NCBI GenBank assembly: GCA_934402055.1
Contig: CAKRTC010000007.1
Coordinates: forward strand, 5,304-69,303
DNA length: 64,000 nt
Direction: 5' to 3'
Origin: an uncultured Lachnospiraceae bacterium
GTDB taxonomy: Bacteria > Bacillota > Clostridia > Lachnospirales > Lachnospiraceae
Numbering within the stretch: the stretch's first letter is position 1; every line of letters begins with the position of its first letter. Below the pieces are notes generated by a model. That model was not told the origin of the DNA and did no database searches. It was given only the letters and a program-made list of their open reading frames with translations. Both the position numbers and the translations under genes were made by a program. Below are positions 24,882 through 33,451 of this stretch, piece by piece.

Positions 24882-26024
24882 CTACAGAGAGTCACACGCC
24901 CCACGAGCGCCAATGCTCGTATTGACATTCCACGGGTAATAGTGGCAAATCACGGCACGAGCGCCGCAACTCGCCCCACTGCCCCAGTTGCCGCCCGCTA
25001 TCAGCGCCGCCAGAGAATATGCGTAATACTGGTAAATGTTACCAACGTCGTAAGACTTCTCGCCTGTATTCAATGGGCTTTTCTTGTCCCAGCCCCACGC
25101 TACGCTTGCGTGGTAGTCTGCATTTGTGGCGTGTTCCGCTCTTGTAATAAGCTCGTCCAGCCACTCCCATACACGCCCCACGGCATCTACAACGCCCACG
25201 GAAGAAACGGCATTTACTACGCTGCCCGTTACGCCTCTGCCTGTATTGCTGGTGGCGCTCCATGTGTTTGTATTTGCGTTATCCAGTCCGGCAGGGCTAC
25301 CAAAAGCATAAGCGATAAACTCCGCATAGTTCGGCAGACGCTTACCGCTCTTTGCCAGACGTTCTACAAAGTTGTACCAGTTCATGCTTTCTGTACCCGT
25401 CATAGGTGCGCAGCCGTACTCTGATTTCAAGCCCTTTGCTCCGTCGTCAGAATTAAGGTAAATATCTACCCATGTGCCGCCGCCTAAATATACCATACCC
25501 TCTGGGCTGCATTTCGGGCGGTGTCCCAGTGTCCATACAGAACGTGGCACAATTCCGTTGCTTACTGCACTTTCCCAGCCAGTACCAAAAATAACACTGC
25601 TGCCATTAAGCGGCTGTAAATTGCTGTCCACCTTGCGGCAGCGTCCATAATGAAAACCGCCGATTTTACGGCTGTTTGTAGCGTTCCAGCCTGTCGGGTA
25701 TGTAGAGTTGAGGGAAATTACGTACTTCTCGTCTGCGCTGTCAATTCTGCTGTCGCAGATATATACGTAATAGTCCTTACCTACCGTAAAAGCGCTGCCT
25801 GCGTCCAGATTAGCAGCCGTAAGAATGGTGTTTGCTGTCTTGAAAATTCCAGCGCCGCCCACGGCAATTACGCAACCCTCTACTACGGTCAGCTCATTTG
25901 CTCCGCTGGCGTAAATGTACTCATTGCTCGGTGCTACAATATCGCTGATTGTAGCCATTTTATTTACGTTCAAAAGCGCCCTTGCGTCGGTCTTTGTAAC
26001 GTCGTCCACTAATAATCTACTCAT
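24882..26024 (-). CDS. DGR target protein, C-type lectin-like receptor-binding protein
   Basis: A 380-aa structural protein whose C-terminus is the variable region. Residues 1-30 connect to the preceding tail gene's product; residues about 170-380 form a C-type-lectin/FGE-like fold (MNWYNFVERLAKSGKRLP, FIAYAFGSPAG, GRVWEWLDEL, GGNWGSGASCGAR, the pattern of variable lectin-type proteins such as Mtd). The VR covers residues 337-378, ending 2 codons before the stop. Its place next to baseplate and fibre genes makes it a likely receptor-binding tip that can be rediversified. Its start overlaps the upstream 145-aa gene. Confidence 0.93.
   Translation of the reverse strand: MSRLLVDDVTKTDARALLNVNKMATISDIVAPSNEYIYASGANELTVVEGCVIAVGGAGIFKTANTILTAANLDAGSAFTVGKDYYVYICDSRIDSADEKYVISLNSTYPTGWNATNSRKIGGFHYGRCRKVDSNLQPLNGSSVIFGTGWESAVSNGIVPRSVWTLGHRPKCSPEGMVYLGGGTWVDIYLNSDDGAKGLKSEYGCAPMTGTESMNWYNFVERLAKSGKRLPNYAEFIAYAFGSPAGLDNANTNTWSATSNTGRGVTGSVVNAVSSVGVVDAVGRVWEWLDELITRAEHATNADYHASVAWGWDKKSPLNTGEKSYDVGNIYQYYAYSLAALIAGGNWGSGASCGARAVICHYYPWNVNTSIGARGACDSL
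24890..25015 (-). other. DGR variable repeat (VR)
   Basis: 126 bp at the 3' end of the target gene, aligned to the TR with eight substitutions, all at TR adenines (A to G five times, A to T twice, A to C once). Amino-acid outcomes versus TR-coded Asn are G, S, S, I, H, Y and S. The last 26 bp before the stop side (24890-24915) are free of differences and would contain the homing-initiation sequence. Confidence 0.97.
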
Positions 26025-26454
26025 ACTGCTTTAATACTCCTTTCAGTGCTGCAATGTCGTCTGTTGTCATTCCTGCCACGGTGTCTGTGCGTTCCAGCGC
26101 AATTACCTTGCAGCCCGCTTTTACCGCTTTGGAAAGTGTAAGGGCTGTTCTGTCGTTTCCTGCCTCTCCTGCTGCCGCTGCCTCGTCAGTCTGGATATGT
26201 GTTACTCCCTGCACTGTGCCGGATACGTCGCCCGCTACAAATTTCATACCTACCGCTGCCTCGTCGCAGTAATATACCGTAACCGCCTTTTTCTCTTCCT
26301 CTACAGTTGCTACGCCGCACTCGATATAGCGCTGGTTCTCTGCGCTCTCGATTTTTGCCAGCAAATCTGCTGCCGCCAGTTCTCCGCTTGCTACCATAGC
26401 AAGGCAGTTGTAATAATCCTCTTTTGTCTTTAATACTTTAGGAAATCCTTTCAT
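26017..26454 (-). CDS. 145-aa tail-associated protein, function unknown
   Basis: Residues 1-40 form a helix-rich start (KTKEDYYNCLAMVASGELAAADLLAKIE); the middle (65-125) is small, Ala/Val/Thr-rich beta structure. It overlaps the DGR target start by 8 bp and follows the fibre gene by 14 bp. Position suggests an adaptor or chaperone for the receptor-binding protein, but no family is recognised. Confidence 0.7.
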   Translation of the reverse strand: MKGFPKVLKTKEDYYNCLAMVASGELAAADLLAKIESAENQRYIECGVATVEEEKKAVTVYYCDEAAVGMKFVAGDVSGTVQGVTHIQTDEAAAAGEAGNDRTALTLSKAVKAGCKVIALERTDTVAGMTTDDIAALKGVLKQYE

Positions 26455-26468
26455 GGTCTGCCGCCTTT

Positions 26469-27605
26469 CTAAAATGTATTTGCAAGATAGGAATTACCCA
26501 CGTAGGTAGCCCCTAACACTGCCGTTTCTACTGTTCTTTCGTAATGCTGGCTCATGTATGCCGCACCCATGTAACACAATCCCAGTACAGCATCATGCTT
26601 ATAGTCAATGCCCCAGCCGCTTTCTACTCTCTTAAGTCTCTCGTCCAGCGCCGCTATTGCCTCTTTGGTTTCTTTCGTGCCTGCCTCTGCCTGCTTTTTC
26701 ACTTCCTGCATGGCTGCTGCCAGCTCTTCAATTTGCAGTTGCAGGCTGCCTGCTATGTCCTCGCCCAGCTTGTCCTTGATACTCTCAAACCATGTGTTAA
26801 ATTCGTTTTCAGCGTCTGACTGGAATAGCTTAATTTTTGCCATAAAGTCCGTATAGGCGCTTAAAAGTTCCTTGTCCCAGTTGTCAAGTGTGCTTTCAAA
26901 ACTGTTGTATCTTTCGTTAAACTGGCTTTCATACTGCGCAAATAAGCCCTCTGTCTTGCTTACGTAGCTGTCATATACGCCCGCAATCTCTGTAAGGTAC
27001 TTTTCCATACTCTGCTTATATGCGCTGAACTCGTCCAGCACGGCTGCGCTGTAGGTGTTGAAAAAGTCCGTAAACTGCTTTGTAAGCACGCTTGCGTCTA
27101 TTTCTTCCACCGTTCCTGTTACAATGCCGCAGACTGCGCTATTAAACCGCTGGTCTGTGATGTTCTGCGTCTGTATCCTTGTTACGCCCTTGCCTACGTA
27201 AATATCTGCAAGCGCAAGCTCCCATATTTCCGTAGTGCGTGTTACTGCCGTTGCTGTCGGCTTTGCAGACGGTGTGCCTTTCAGCACCGCAATATACATA
27301 TCTCTTTGCGGCAAATCCCAGCGAACTACTACCCTGTCCACCCTGTTAAGCGCTCCCTCTGCCGTATCCAGTGTTACGCTAAGCGTTGCAGGATTTCTAA
27401 AGGCGTAGCCGTTTATAAAGGCATAGCCTGCATTTACTCTTATTTCCATGCCGCTGTAAGCTACCACCTGTAGCCCGTCGCTCGGCTTTGGAAAAATGCC
27501 GTTTGCAATGAAAGTAGCAAAGTACCACGCCCAATCCTCGGCTTTATATACCCTGTCGTACTCTCCGTCTACTGCCACGGCATTAAACGGTAAGCTGTTT
27601 GCCAT
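26469..27605 (-). CDS. baseplate/tail fibre protein with coiled-coil shaft
   Basis: 378 aa. The N-terminal third (residues 1-165) is a beta-rich baseplate-attachment domain of the kind found in Gram-positive siphophage upper baseplate proteins (FNAVAVDGEYDRVYKAEDWAWYF, VNAGYAFINGY). Residues 175-330 are a long coiled coil, and the C-terminal 40 residues are small and hydrophobic. It probably forms the trimeric stem that carries the DGR-diversified tip. Confidence 0.85.
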   Translation of the reverse strand: MANSLPFNAVAVDGEYDRVYKAEDWAWYFATFIANGIFPKPSDGLQVVAYSGMEIRVNAGYAFINGYAFRNPATLSVTLDTAEGALNRVDRVVVRWDLPQRDMYIAVLKGTPSAKPTATAVTRTTEIWELALADIYVGKGVTRIQTQNITDQRFNSAVCGIVTGTVEEIDASVLTKQFTDFFNTYSAAVLDEFSAYKQSMEKYLTEIAGVYDSYVSKTEGLFAQYESQFNERYNSFESTLDNWDKELLSAYTDFMAKIKLFQSDAENEFNTWFESIKDKLGEDIAGSLQLQIEELAAAMQEVKKQAEAGTKETKEAIAALDERLKRVESGWGIDYKHDAVLGLCYMGAAYMSQHYERTVETAVLGATYVGNSYLANTF

Positions 27606-27610
27606 TTCTG

Positions 27611-28765
27611 CTACCTCACTTTCCTAATCTGATCTACCAGCGTCGGCAGGCTGTCGCCAAAAGTCGCCTCTATGGTTTCCTCGCCTTTCTGGTATGTTTC
27701 TGTTACTTCTGTAATGCGTGCATCTATCTGTATGCCCCACTTGGTTTCTTTGCAAGTAATACGGTCGCCTAAATCAAAATCAGCCTTAAATTTTAAGTTT
27801 GAATTTGTATTTATGGTACTTACAAAATTTATGTTCTTTCCGTAGTTTTCCAGCTCTGCGCCGCCTCTCGTTTTCAGCATTGCAATATAGGTATTCAACG
27901 GTATTGTTACCTCTGTTTCCCCCTGCTGGTACTTTCTGGCAATGTCCGTAGCGTCGCAGAATACCTCTACTAAATCCAGCCCCGTTGCGCCCTCGCCGTC
28001 CACTGTGGTTACTGGCTGGCTGCCGTCGTCGTCAGCTGCTCCCTGCACATAAATAAAGTTGCCGCAGTTCTCTATACTGGCTGTATATTCCTGCTCGTTG
28101 ACATTATCAAAATCTCTTGAAAATATGCAGGGTGTGTTACCCTCGGTATTTGTGGCTGTAAGGTCATTGCCCTTATACAGATAAAAGCCAAACATTCCCT
28201 CTCTTTCGTTAAGCAGAATGTCATAGCCCAGCTTTCCAGCCTGCGCCCTTGCCTTTACTTCCTGCCCCAGTTGTGCGTATACCTCGTTTGCATATTCAAC
28301 CGCCACGCCGTCTATGGTTTCCTGCGCCAGAAATGCAAACAATGGAAAACGCCGCTTTGTTCCTGCTGTGCTGCCGCAGTTGTTCTTTACCATAAGGTTT
28401 ATTAGATACTGGTTTGTACCTGTCGCCACAATCTGCGGATAAATGCAGCGCTTATTAAGCCACCAGCTAAGCATATAGCCCTGTGCCTCTAACTGCTCTA
28501 AGCCGTTCTCGTCTTTGGTAATGTGTACGTATGTTATCTGCGCTGCCCTGCGCCATACGCCGCCGTCAGCGGTCTTTACTTCCTTTTTTCCGTCGTGCTT
28601 GGTTATTAAGTTACCCTCTACCAGCAAACGGCTGTTATTGTCCGTAATCGGCGCAAGCAGGCTAAAAGTTCCTACGTCAAAATACTTTGTATGCCATAGC
28701 AGGCTTGCCAGCTCGTCTATAGCTCCCAGTGGCTGTACTGTTTTATCGAATACTCTAAGCTCCAT
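27611..28765 (-). CDS. tail baseplate protein, Gp37-like (siphovirus)
   Basis: A 384-aa protein with the start ELRVFDKTVQPLGAIDE and LGDRITCKETKWGIQIDARITEVTE near the C-terminus, features of the ReqiPepy6 Gp37-like baseplate family. It is located between the distal tail protein and the fibre, where the tail tip hub lies in siphophages. Confidence 0.85.
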   Translation of the reverse strand: MELRVFDKTVQPLGAIDELASLLWHTKYFDVGTFSLLAPITDNNSRLLVEGNLITKHDGKKEVKTADGGVWRRAAQITYVHITKDENGLEQLEAQGYMLSWWLNKRCIYPQIVATGTNQYLINLMVKNNCGSTAGTKRRFPLFAFLAQETIDGVAVEYANEVYAQLGQEVKARAQAGKLGYDILLNEREGMFGFYLYKGNDLTATNTEGNTPCIFSRDFDNVNEQEYTASIENCGNFIYVQGAADDDGSQPVTTVDGEGATGLDLVEVFCDATDIARKYQQGETEVTIPLNTYIAMLKTRGGAELENYGKNINFVSTINTNSNLKFKADFDLGDRITCKETKWGIQIDARITEVTETYQKGEETIEATFGDSLPTLVDQIRKVR

Positions 28766-28769
28766 ACCG

Positions 28770-29657
28770 TCACACTCCTAAAAATTCCTTGCTGTAGAAT
28801 ATGGATACTTCCAGAGAATTTACGCCGCTGGCTGCATCATACCTAAACATATTGTCGCCTATGGCAAGCTGCATAAATGTACTGTCTACATCAATGTAGC
28901 GGAAATAGTCGGTTTCTACGCCGTCCCTTATCAGTTTAGCGCCCTTGCTGCCGTACTTCGTGTTAATCTCTATCACGTCGCCCGTTTTCATAGTGGCGTT
29001 AATCTGTATAAATTCCTCTGTATCCACATTAAGCAGTATCGGGTTTGAAACTGTCCCCAGTGCTGTAAACCTTATCCTCATTCCTGTTGATACGTCGCCC
29101 TCGTTGTAGCAGTCCACTATTACGCTTTCCGCTCGGTATCCGTATATCATGCTCTTTGTGCTGTCCTTTTCGATAACGCAAGGAAAATGCCACGCAGCCA
29201 CCCAGCTTGCTATATCCTCTTTTGTTTCTTCCTCTTCCCGCCAGAACGGGTTAAGGCACTCTATTTGTAAATCAAACTCATAAAGTACCTCTTTCTTTAG
29301 TATCTTAGGCTCTCCATACGCCCTGCAATCAATCACACGCTTAAAGCCGCCGTACTCATATATCAGCGTAGCGCTAAGCTCTGGGTTAAATATCTTAAGC
29401 ATACGGCGGCGCAGTTCCAATGCCTGCGCCTTGTCCCGTGTGTTGATATGCCCCACTACGTCTATGTCCCTCGCCTCGATACGCTGCCCTATGTAGGTGT
29501 CGCCGTGCTGCCCCATACTGTTTGTGCTGTAAATGACGCTCGTAACGCCGGAAATGCCCTCTACGTCTTTACTTATATTGCAATGGTATACGCTGTCTAC
29601 TCCCAGCTCTAACCGCTCGCCCCTTGAATTTATGTAAGTCAGTTTTTCATTTTCCAT
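28770..29657 (-). CDS. distal tail protein (Dit family)
   Basis: A 295-aa phage tail family protein. N-terminal domain of about 130 residues (YIGQRIEARDIDVVGHINTRDKA, LRRRMLKIFNPELSATLIY) matches Dit, which forms the hexameric hub at the tail end; the C-terminal half is a galectin-like beta domain. It follows the tape measure gene by 3 bp. Confidence 0.88.
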   Translation of the reverse strand: MENEKLTYINSRGERLELGVDSVYHCNISKDVEGISGVTSVIYSTNSMGQHGDTYIGQRIEARDIDVVGHINTRDKAQALELRRRMLKIFNPELSATLIYEYGGFKRVIDCRAYGEPKILKKEVLYEFDLQIECLNPFWREEEETKEDIASWVAAWHFPCVIEKDSTKSMIYGYRAESVIVDCYNEGDVSTGMRIRFTALGTVSNPILLNVDTEEFIQINATMKTGDVIEINTKYGSKGAKLIRDGVETDYFRYIDVDSTFMQLAIGDNMFRYDAASGVNSLEVSIFYSKEFLGV

Positions 29658-29660
29658 GTG

Positions 29661-32600
29661 TTACACCGTCCTTGCTATCATTCTGAACTGTCGGGCTGCC
29701 TCTTTCTGCTGCTTTGCATAGTCCGTGGTATTCGCATAAATGTACTGATTAACGACTACGCCACCCGCTGCGCTGCCGCCACCTCTTGGCTTTGGCTTTT
29801 TGTCGTCGTAATCGTATGTAAAGTCTTTTCCTACATTTACCTTTGCGTCTACGTCGAACTCCTGCGGTACGCTGTCCTCGATCATTTTCTTAACGCCGCC
29901 GATTTCATCAGAAAAACCAACGCCGATACCCTGCGCCAGATATACGCCGATTTCGTCACGCATCAGCTTAGACGGGCTGGCAATTCCAAATAAATCCTTA
30001 AGGAAGTCGGTAACATTGCCTACCCAGCCGCTTATTTTGTCCTTTATCCACTGCGTAGCTCCGTTTATGCCGTTCCAGATGCCCTCTACCATGTTTTTAC
30101 CGAACCCTGCAAACGTACTGCCAATGTCCTTAAATACGCCTGTTATTCCAGTAATTACATTTTTCATGCCCTCTACGGCTTTGTTCTTTACTTCTGTACC
30201 CCATGTAGCCACTTTGGAAATTGCACCAGAAATGCTGTTATAAATCTTTTGCGGTATTTCCTTAACAATCGTAACAATGCCCGTTACCATTATGTTCATT
30301 ACCTCTTTGGCTTTCGTAAGCATATTTGCGCCCCACGTAGCCACTTTGGTAACTGCTCCTACTATGCTGTTCCAGATTTTCTGCGGTACTTCTTTTACGA
30401 TAGTAACAATGCCTGTTACCATTGCGTTCATTACCTCTTTGGCTTTCGTAAGCATATTTGCGCCCCACGTAGCCACTTTGGTAACTGCTCCTACTATGCT
30501 GTTCCAGATTTTAGCAGGCGTTTCTTTCACAATCGTTACAATGTTCGTAAGCATGGTGTTCATTACTTCTTTGGCTTTGGTCTGCATATTTGCGCCCCAT
30601 GTAGCCACTCTGGTAACTGCGCTTACTATGCTGTTCCAGATTTTAGCAGGCGTTTCTTTCACAATCGTTACAATGCCCGTTACCATTGTGTTCATTACCT
30701 CTTTGGCTTTCGTAAGCATATTTGCGCCCCACGTAGCCACTTTGGCAACTGCGCTTACTATACTGTTCCAGATTTTCTGCGGCAGCTCCTTAACAATATC
30801 TATAACTTTCGTTACAAAATCTGTTATAACTGTGCCGCCTTTTTCCTGCATATTTGCGCCCCACTCTGCTATTTTCTCAACTCCCGCAGCGATTGCCTGC
30901 GGTATCAGAGTAGGTAGCTCTTTTATTTTATTTATTATTGTCGTTACCAGCTTGCCTGCCGCCGTCAAAATCTTAGGCAGCCCCGTAATCAGTCCTGTTA
31001 CAATGGCTGCTATAATCTGCGGTATGGCTGCGATTAAAAGCGGTATTGCATCTATGATGCCGTCGATCAATGCAACTATAATATCGCCCGCACTTTCGAT
31101 AATAAGCGGTATGCCCTCAACCAGTGCATTTATGATAGCTGTTATGATTTCCGGCAGCGCCTCAATCAGTACGGGCAGCGCTGCTACCAGTCCCTGTGCC
31201 AGCCCCGTAAGCAGCTGTAATGCTGCTGTAATCAGCAACGGTATATTTTCTATCAGCATGGTTACAATGTTCGTAACCACCGTTACGATTGTTGGCAGCA
31301 ATGTAGGTAACGCTTGTGCGATACCTTGCGCCAATTCCGTAATAATCTGTACGCCTGCCTCTAAAAGCTGCGGTAATATGGTAAGCAGTGTATCTATGAT
31401 TGTCGGTATAATCTGCCCGATTATGCTTATCATTTCCGGCAGCATTCCAACCAGCGTATTAAGCAAGTCCTGTACGCCGCTCATTAAAGGCGGTAATAAC
31501 TCCTGTATAACCTGTGGTATATACGTTGCAAGCTGCTCTACGATTTCTCCCAGTCCGCTTACCAGCCTCGGTACTGTTTCTATTACCCTCGGTGCTATAT
31601 TCCCTACCACTGTTACGATACTGTCTACCAGATTGCTTGTAAGCTGTGAGAAATTCGCCTCGCTGTCTGCCATTCCAGCTACCCAGTTGTCCCACGCTGA
31701 ACTCATGGAACTAACCGAACCCTCTATTGTTGTACTTGCCTCTTTTGCCGTTGTCCCTGTTATGCCCATTTCCGTCTGTACGACGTGAATAGCGTCTACA
31801 ATGTCTGAATATGATGAAATATCGTACTTAATGCCGGATAGCTTGCTTGCATCATCAAGCAGCCGCTGCATTTCCTCTTTTGTACCGCCATATCCCAGCT
31901 TTAAGTTATCCAGCATGGTGTAATTCTGCTTTGCAAAACCGTTATAGGCGTTCTGTATAAGTGATATGTCAGTACCCATTTTATTTGCATTGTCTGACAT
32001 ATCCGTAATTGCCACGTTTGCTTTTTCTGCTGCCGCTGCCGTGTCATTATTCATGCTGGCAAGCAGCGACGCTGAAAAGCTGGTAACTGTTTCCATGTAC
32101 TCATTTGCAGACATTCCGGCTGTTTTATATGCGTCGTTTGCATAACCGACAACCGTATCAGACGACGTTTTGAAAAGAGTTTCTACGCCGCCTACAAGCT
32201 GTTCCTGTGCTGCGTATCCCTCTATTGCTTTTGTGGTAAGCGCTCCTATGGCTGTTGCCGCTCCCGCAACTGCTGCCGCCGTCGCCGCTGCTGCCGCTTT
32301 AAGCGCTGTACCCATTCCGCTTAGCACGCTTGTAAATCCAGAAAATTTGCCCTTTGCGTCATCTGCCTGTTCCCCGCTGTCTTTTATTTCCTTTCCCATT
32401 TCGTCAGCGGCTTTTTCTGCTTTTTCCATTTCGTCAGTCGTTTTGCCTAATTCCTGCTCTGTCTTTACAAGCGCTGCTTTCTGGTAATTTAACTGGGTTT
32501 CAAGTTTTTTACTTTCTTCGCTATTGTCTCCTGTTGCCTTGCGACATTTTTCTAAAGCCGCCTCGGTTTCTTTTACCTTTTTTGCCTGCTCGTCGTATGT

Positions 32601-32792
32601 TTTCTGTAGTACCGTCTGCTTTGCTTTCAGCGCATCTACGCTGCTTGCGTTGTCCTTATATTCAGCCGTTACAAGTTTCATTTCAGAATTAAGCACTTTA
32701 AGGGTGCTGTTAATTTCCTTGCAGGCTGCTTTATACTCTGCCTCTCCGTCAAAACTTAACCTTGTTTTGACGTTCTGCGTCTTATCTGCCAT
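29661..32792 (-). CDS. tail tape measure protein
   Basis: A 1043-aa protein that sets tail length and is ejected with DNA. Residues 1-150 are coiled coil, 150-200 are Ala/Gly-rich, 190-390 hold the conserved tape measure segment, 400-640 contain many hydrophobic helices with Pro/Gly punctuation, and 670-880 consist of a 44-residue repeat unit. The C-terminal tail includes FGIASPSKLMRDEIG, a tape measure signature. It is the largest phage gene. Confidence 0.95.
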   Translation of the reverse strand: MADKTQNVKTRLSFDGEAEYKAACKEINSTLKVLNSEMKLVTAEYKDNASSVDALKAKQTVLQKTYDEQAKKVKETEAALEKCRKATGDNSEESKKLETQLNYQKAALVKTEQELGKTTDEMEKAEKAADEMGKEIKDSGEQADDAKGKFSGFTSVLSGMGTALKAAAAATAAAVAGAATAIGALTTKAIEGYAAQEQLVGGVETLFKTSSDTVVGYANDAYKTAGMSANEYMETVTSFSASLLASMNNDTAAAAEKANVAITDMSDNANKMGTDISLIQNAYNGFAKQNYTMLDNLKLGYGGTKEEMQRLLDDASKLSGIKYDISSYSDIVDAIHVVQTEMGITGTTAKEASTTIEGSVSSMSSAWDNWVAGMADSEANFSQLTSNLVDSIVTVVGNIAPRVIETVPRLVSGLGEIVEQLATYIPQVIQELLPPLMSGVQDLLNTLVGMLPEMISIIGQIIPTIIDTLLTILPQLLEAGVQIITELAQGIAQALPTLLPTIVTVVTNIVTMLIENIPLLITAALQLLTGLAQGLVAALPVLIEALPEIITAIINALVEGIPLIIESAGDIIVALIDGIIDAIPLLIAAIPQIIAAIVTGLITGLPKILTAAGKLVTTIINKIKELPTLIPQAIAAGVEKIAEWGANMQEKGGTVITDFVTKVIDIVKELPQKIWNSIVSAVAKVATWGANMLTKAKEVMNTMVTGIVTIVKETPAKIWNSIVSAVTRVATWGANMQTKAKEVMNTMLTNIVTIVKETPAKIWNSIVGAVTKVATWGANMLTKAKEVMNAMVTGIVTIVKEVPQKIWNSIVGAVTKVATWGANMLTKAKEVMNIMVTGIVTIVKEIPQKIYNSISGAISKVATWGTEVKNKAVEGMKNVITGITGVFKDIGSTFAGFGKNMVEGIWNGINGATQWIKDKISGWVGNVTDFLKDLFGIASPSKLMRDEIGVYLAQGIGVGFSDEIGGVKKMIEDSVPQEFDVDAKVNVGKDFTYDYDDKKPKPRGGGSAAGGVVVNQYIYANTTDYAKQQKEAARQFRMIARTV
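30195..30870 (-). repeat. 132-bp tandem repeats in the tape measure gene
   Basis: At least four close copies (anchors near 30331, 30463, 30595 and 30727) and two diverged ones at the edges encode a 44-residue unit built around KVATWGANMLTKAKEVMN and TGIVTIVKE. Period is exactly 132 bp in the central copies. Unit gain or loss would change predicted tail length by a fixed step. Confidence 0.9.
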
Positions 32793-32794
32793 AA

Positions 32795-33022
32795 TTAAAA
32801 GCCCCCTAACGCTATGTCTATATCGTCCATGTTTTCTGTAGCTGCTGGCGTTCCCGCCTGTTCCTGTCGGAAAATGTGCGGGTTATATTCCTTGTGATAT
32901 TTAAACAGTGTCGTTATCTGGTATGGTGTTTTTCTCCACGCCTCACGTTCCCTGTATCTCAAAAGCACTACTGCAATATACAAAAGCCGTGCAGTATCTA
33001 ATTTTCCTGCACGGCTGCCCTG
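32795..33022 (-). CDS. tail assembly chaperone extension made by -1 frameshift (gpT-like)
   Basis: This frame is continuous with the upstream chaperone gene in the -1 frame: from the slippery site it stays open for 75 codons to the stop at 32795. A free-standing start (TTG at 32983) would give only 62 aa without a good ribosome site. The frameshifted product would be about 202 aa. In lambda and many siphophages the gpG and gpGT proteins made this way chaperone the tape measure protein, whose gene follows here. Confidence 0.8.
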   Translation of the reverse strand, partial: QGSRAGKLDTARLLYIAVVLLRYREREAWRKTPYQITTLFKYHKEYNPHIFRQEQAGTPAATENMDDIDIALGGF

Positions 33023-33402
33023 TTTCCCTCTTCTGTTGTTTCTTCTCCGTCGTTTTCGTTCTCTGTGTCGCTGTTGTCTCCCGCAGTTCCTCTGTAGAAC
33101 GATTTAAAAATAGCGTTCTGTACTTCCTGCAAATTTCCTGCGTGTATCAGTCTGCCTACCCTCTTCTCTTCAAGCAGCTGGGCGTTTTCGTCCTCTGCTA
33201 AAAGTGCCTCGTTAATAAGCAGCGTAAGTAACCACCTTGTATCTTTAAAAAGGTTTGGGTTATCTTTATTGAATACCTCACTTAATTTGTCGTAGCCCCC
33301 AAACTTTTCCTGTACTTCGTCTAATGCGTTCAGCGAAAAAAGTAAACCATATTCTTTGCCGTTCAGCTCTACGGGAAAAGCCCCGCTCTTTAATGCTCCC
33401 AT
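32998..33402 (-). CDS. tail assembly chaperone (gpG-like)
   Basis: A 134-aa protein with LNGKEYGLLFSLNALDEVQEKFG, a start typical of Gram-positive siphophage tail chaperones, and an acidic C-terminus (NDGEETTEEGN). It sits between the major tail protein and the tape measure, and the frameshift site lies 8 codons before its stop. Confidence 0.85.
   Translation of the reverse strand: MGALKSGAFPVELNGKEYGLLFSLNALDEVQEKFGGYDKLSEVFNKDNPNLFKDTRWLLTLLINEALLAEDENAQLLEEKRVGRLIHAGNLQEVQNAIFKSFYRGTAGDNSDTENENDGEETTEEGNRAAVQEN
33022..33028 (-). other. programmed -1 frameshift site
   Basis: On the minus strand the heptamer G-GGA-AAC is in the zero frame of the chaperone gene; GGGAAAC is of the X-XXY-YYZ type and closely resembles lambda's GGGAAAG. 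The -1 frame is open from here to 32795. Confidence 0.85.
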
Positions 33403-33415
33403 GATATAAAATTAA

Positions 33416-33435
33416 GGCGCAGCCCATGCTACGCC
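33416..33435 (-). terminator. weak terminator after the major tail protein
   Basis: GGCGTAGC-ATGG-GCTGCGCC hairpin followed by TTAATTTTATA on the minus strand. It could allow high expression of upstream structural genes with reduced read-through. Confidence 0.5.
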
Positions 33436-33451
33436 TCTCTCCTTTCCTGTT

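Noticed and set aside
24329..25015. TR/VR pair as a transposon or segmental duplication
   Set aside because: All eight differences are at adenines of one copy, which random drift would not produce, and RT plus Avd are adjacent.
30195..30870. Regular repeats that at first sight could be a CRISPR array
   Set aside because: The 132-bp period lies wholly in frame in the tape measure gene and encodes a 44-residue unit; there are no short repeats with unique spacers and no cas genes.
30249..31788. Long plus-strand open frames (about 220 and 500 codons) opposite the tape measure gene
   Set aside because: They are the antisense of a repetitive hydrophobic coding region; their composition mirrors the tape measure repeats and there are no ribosome sites.
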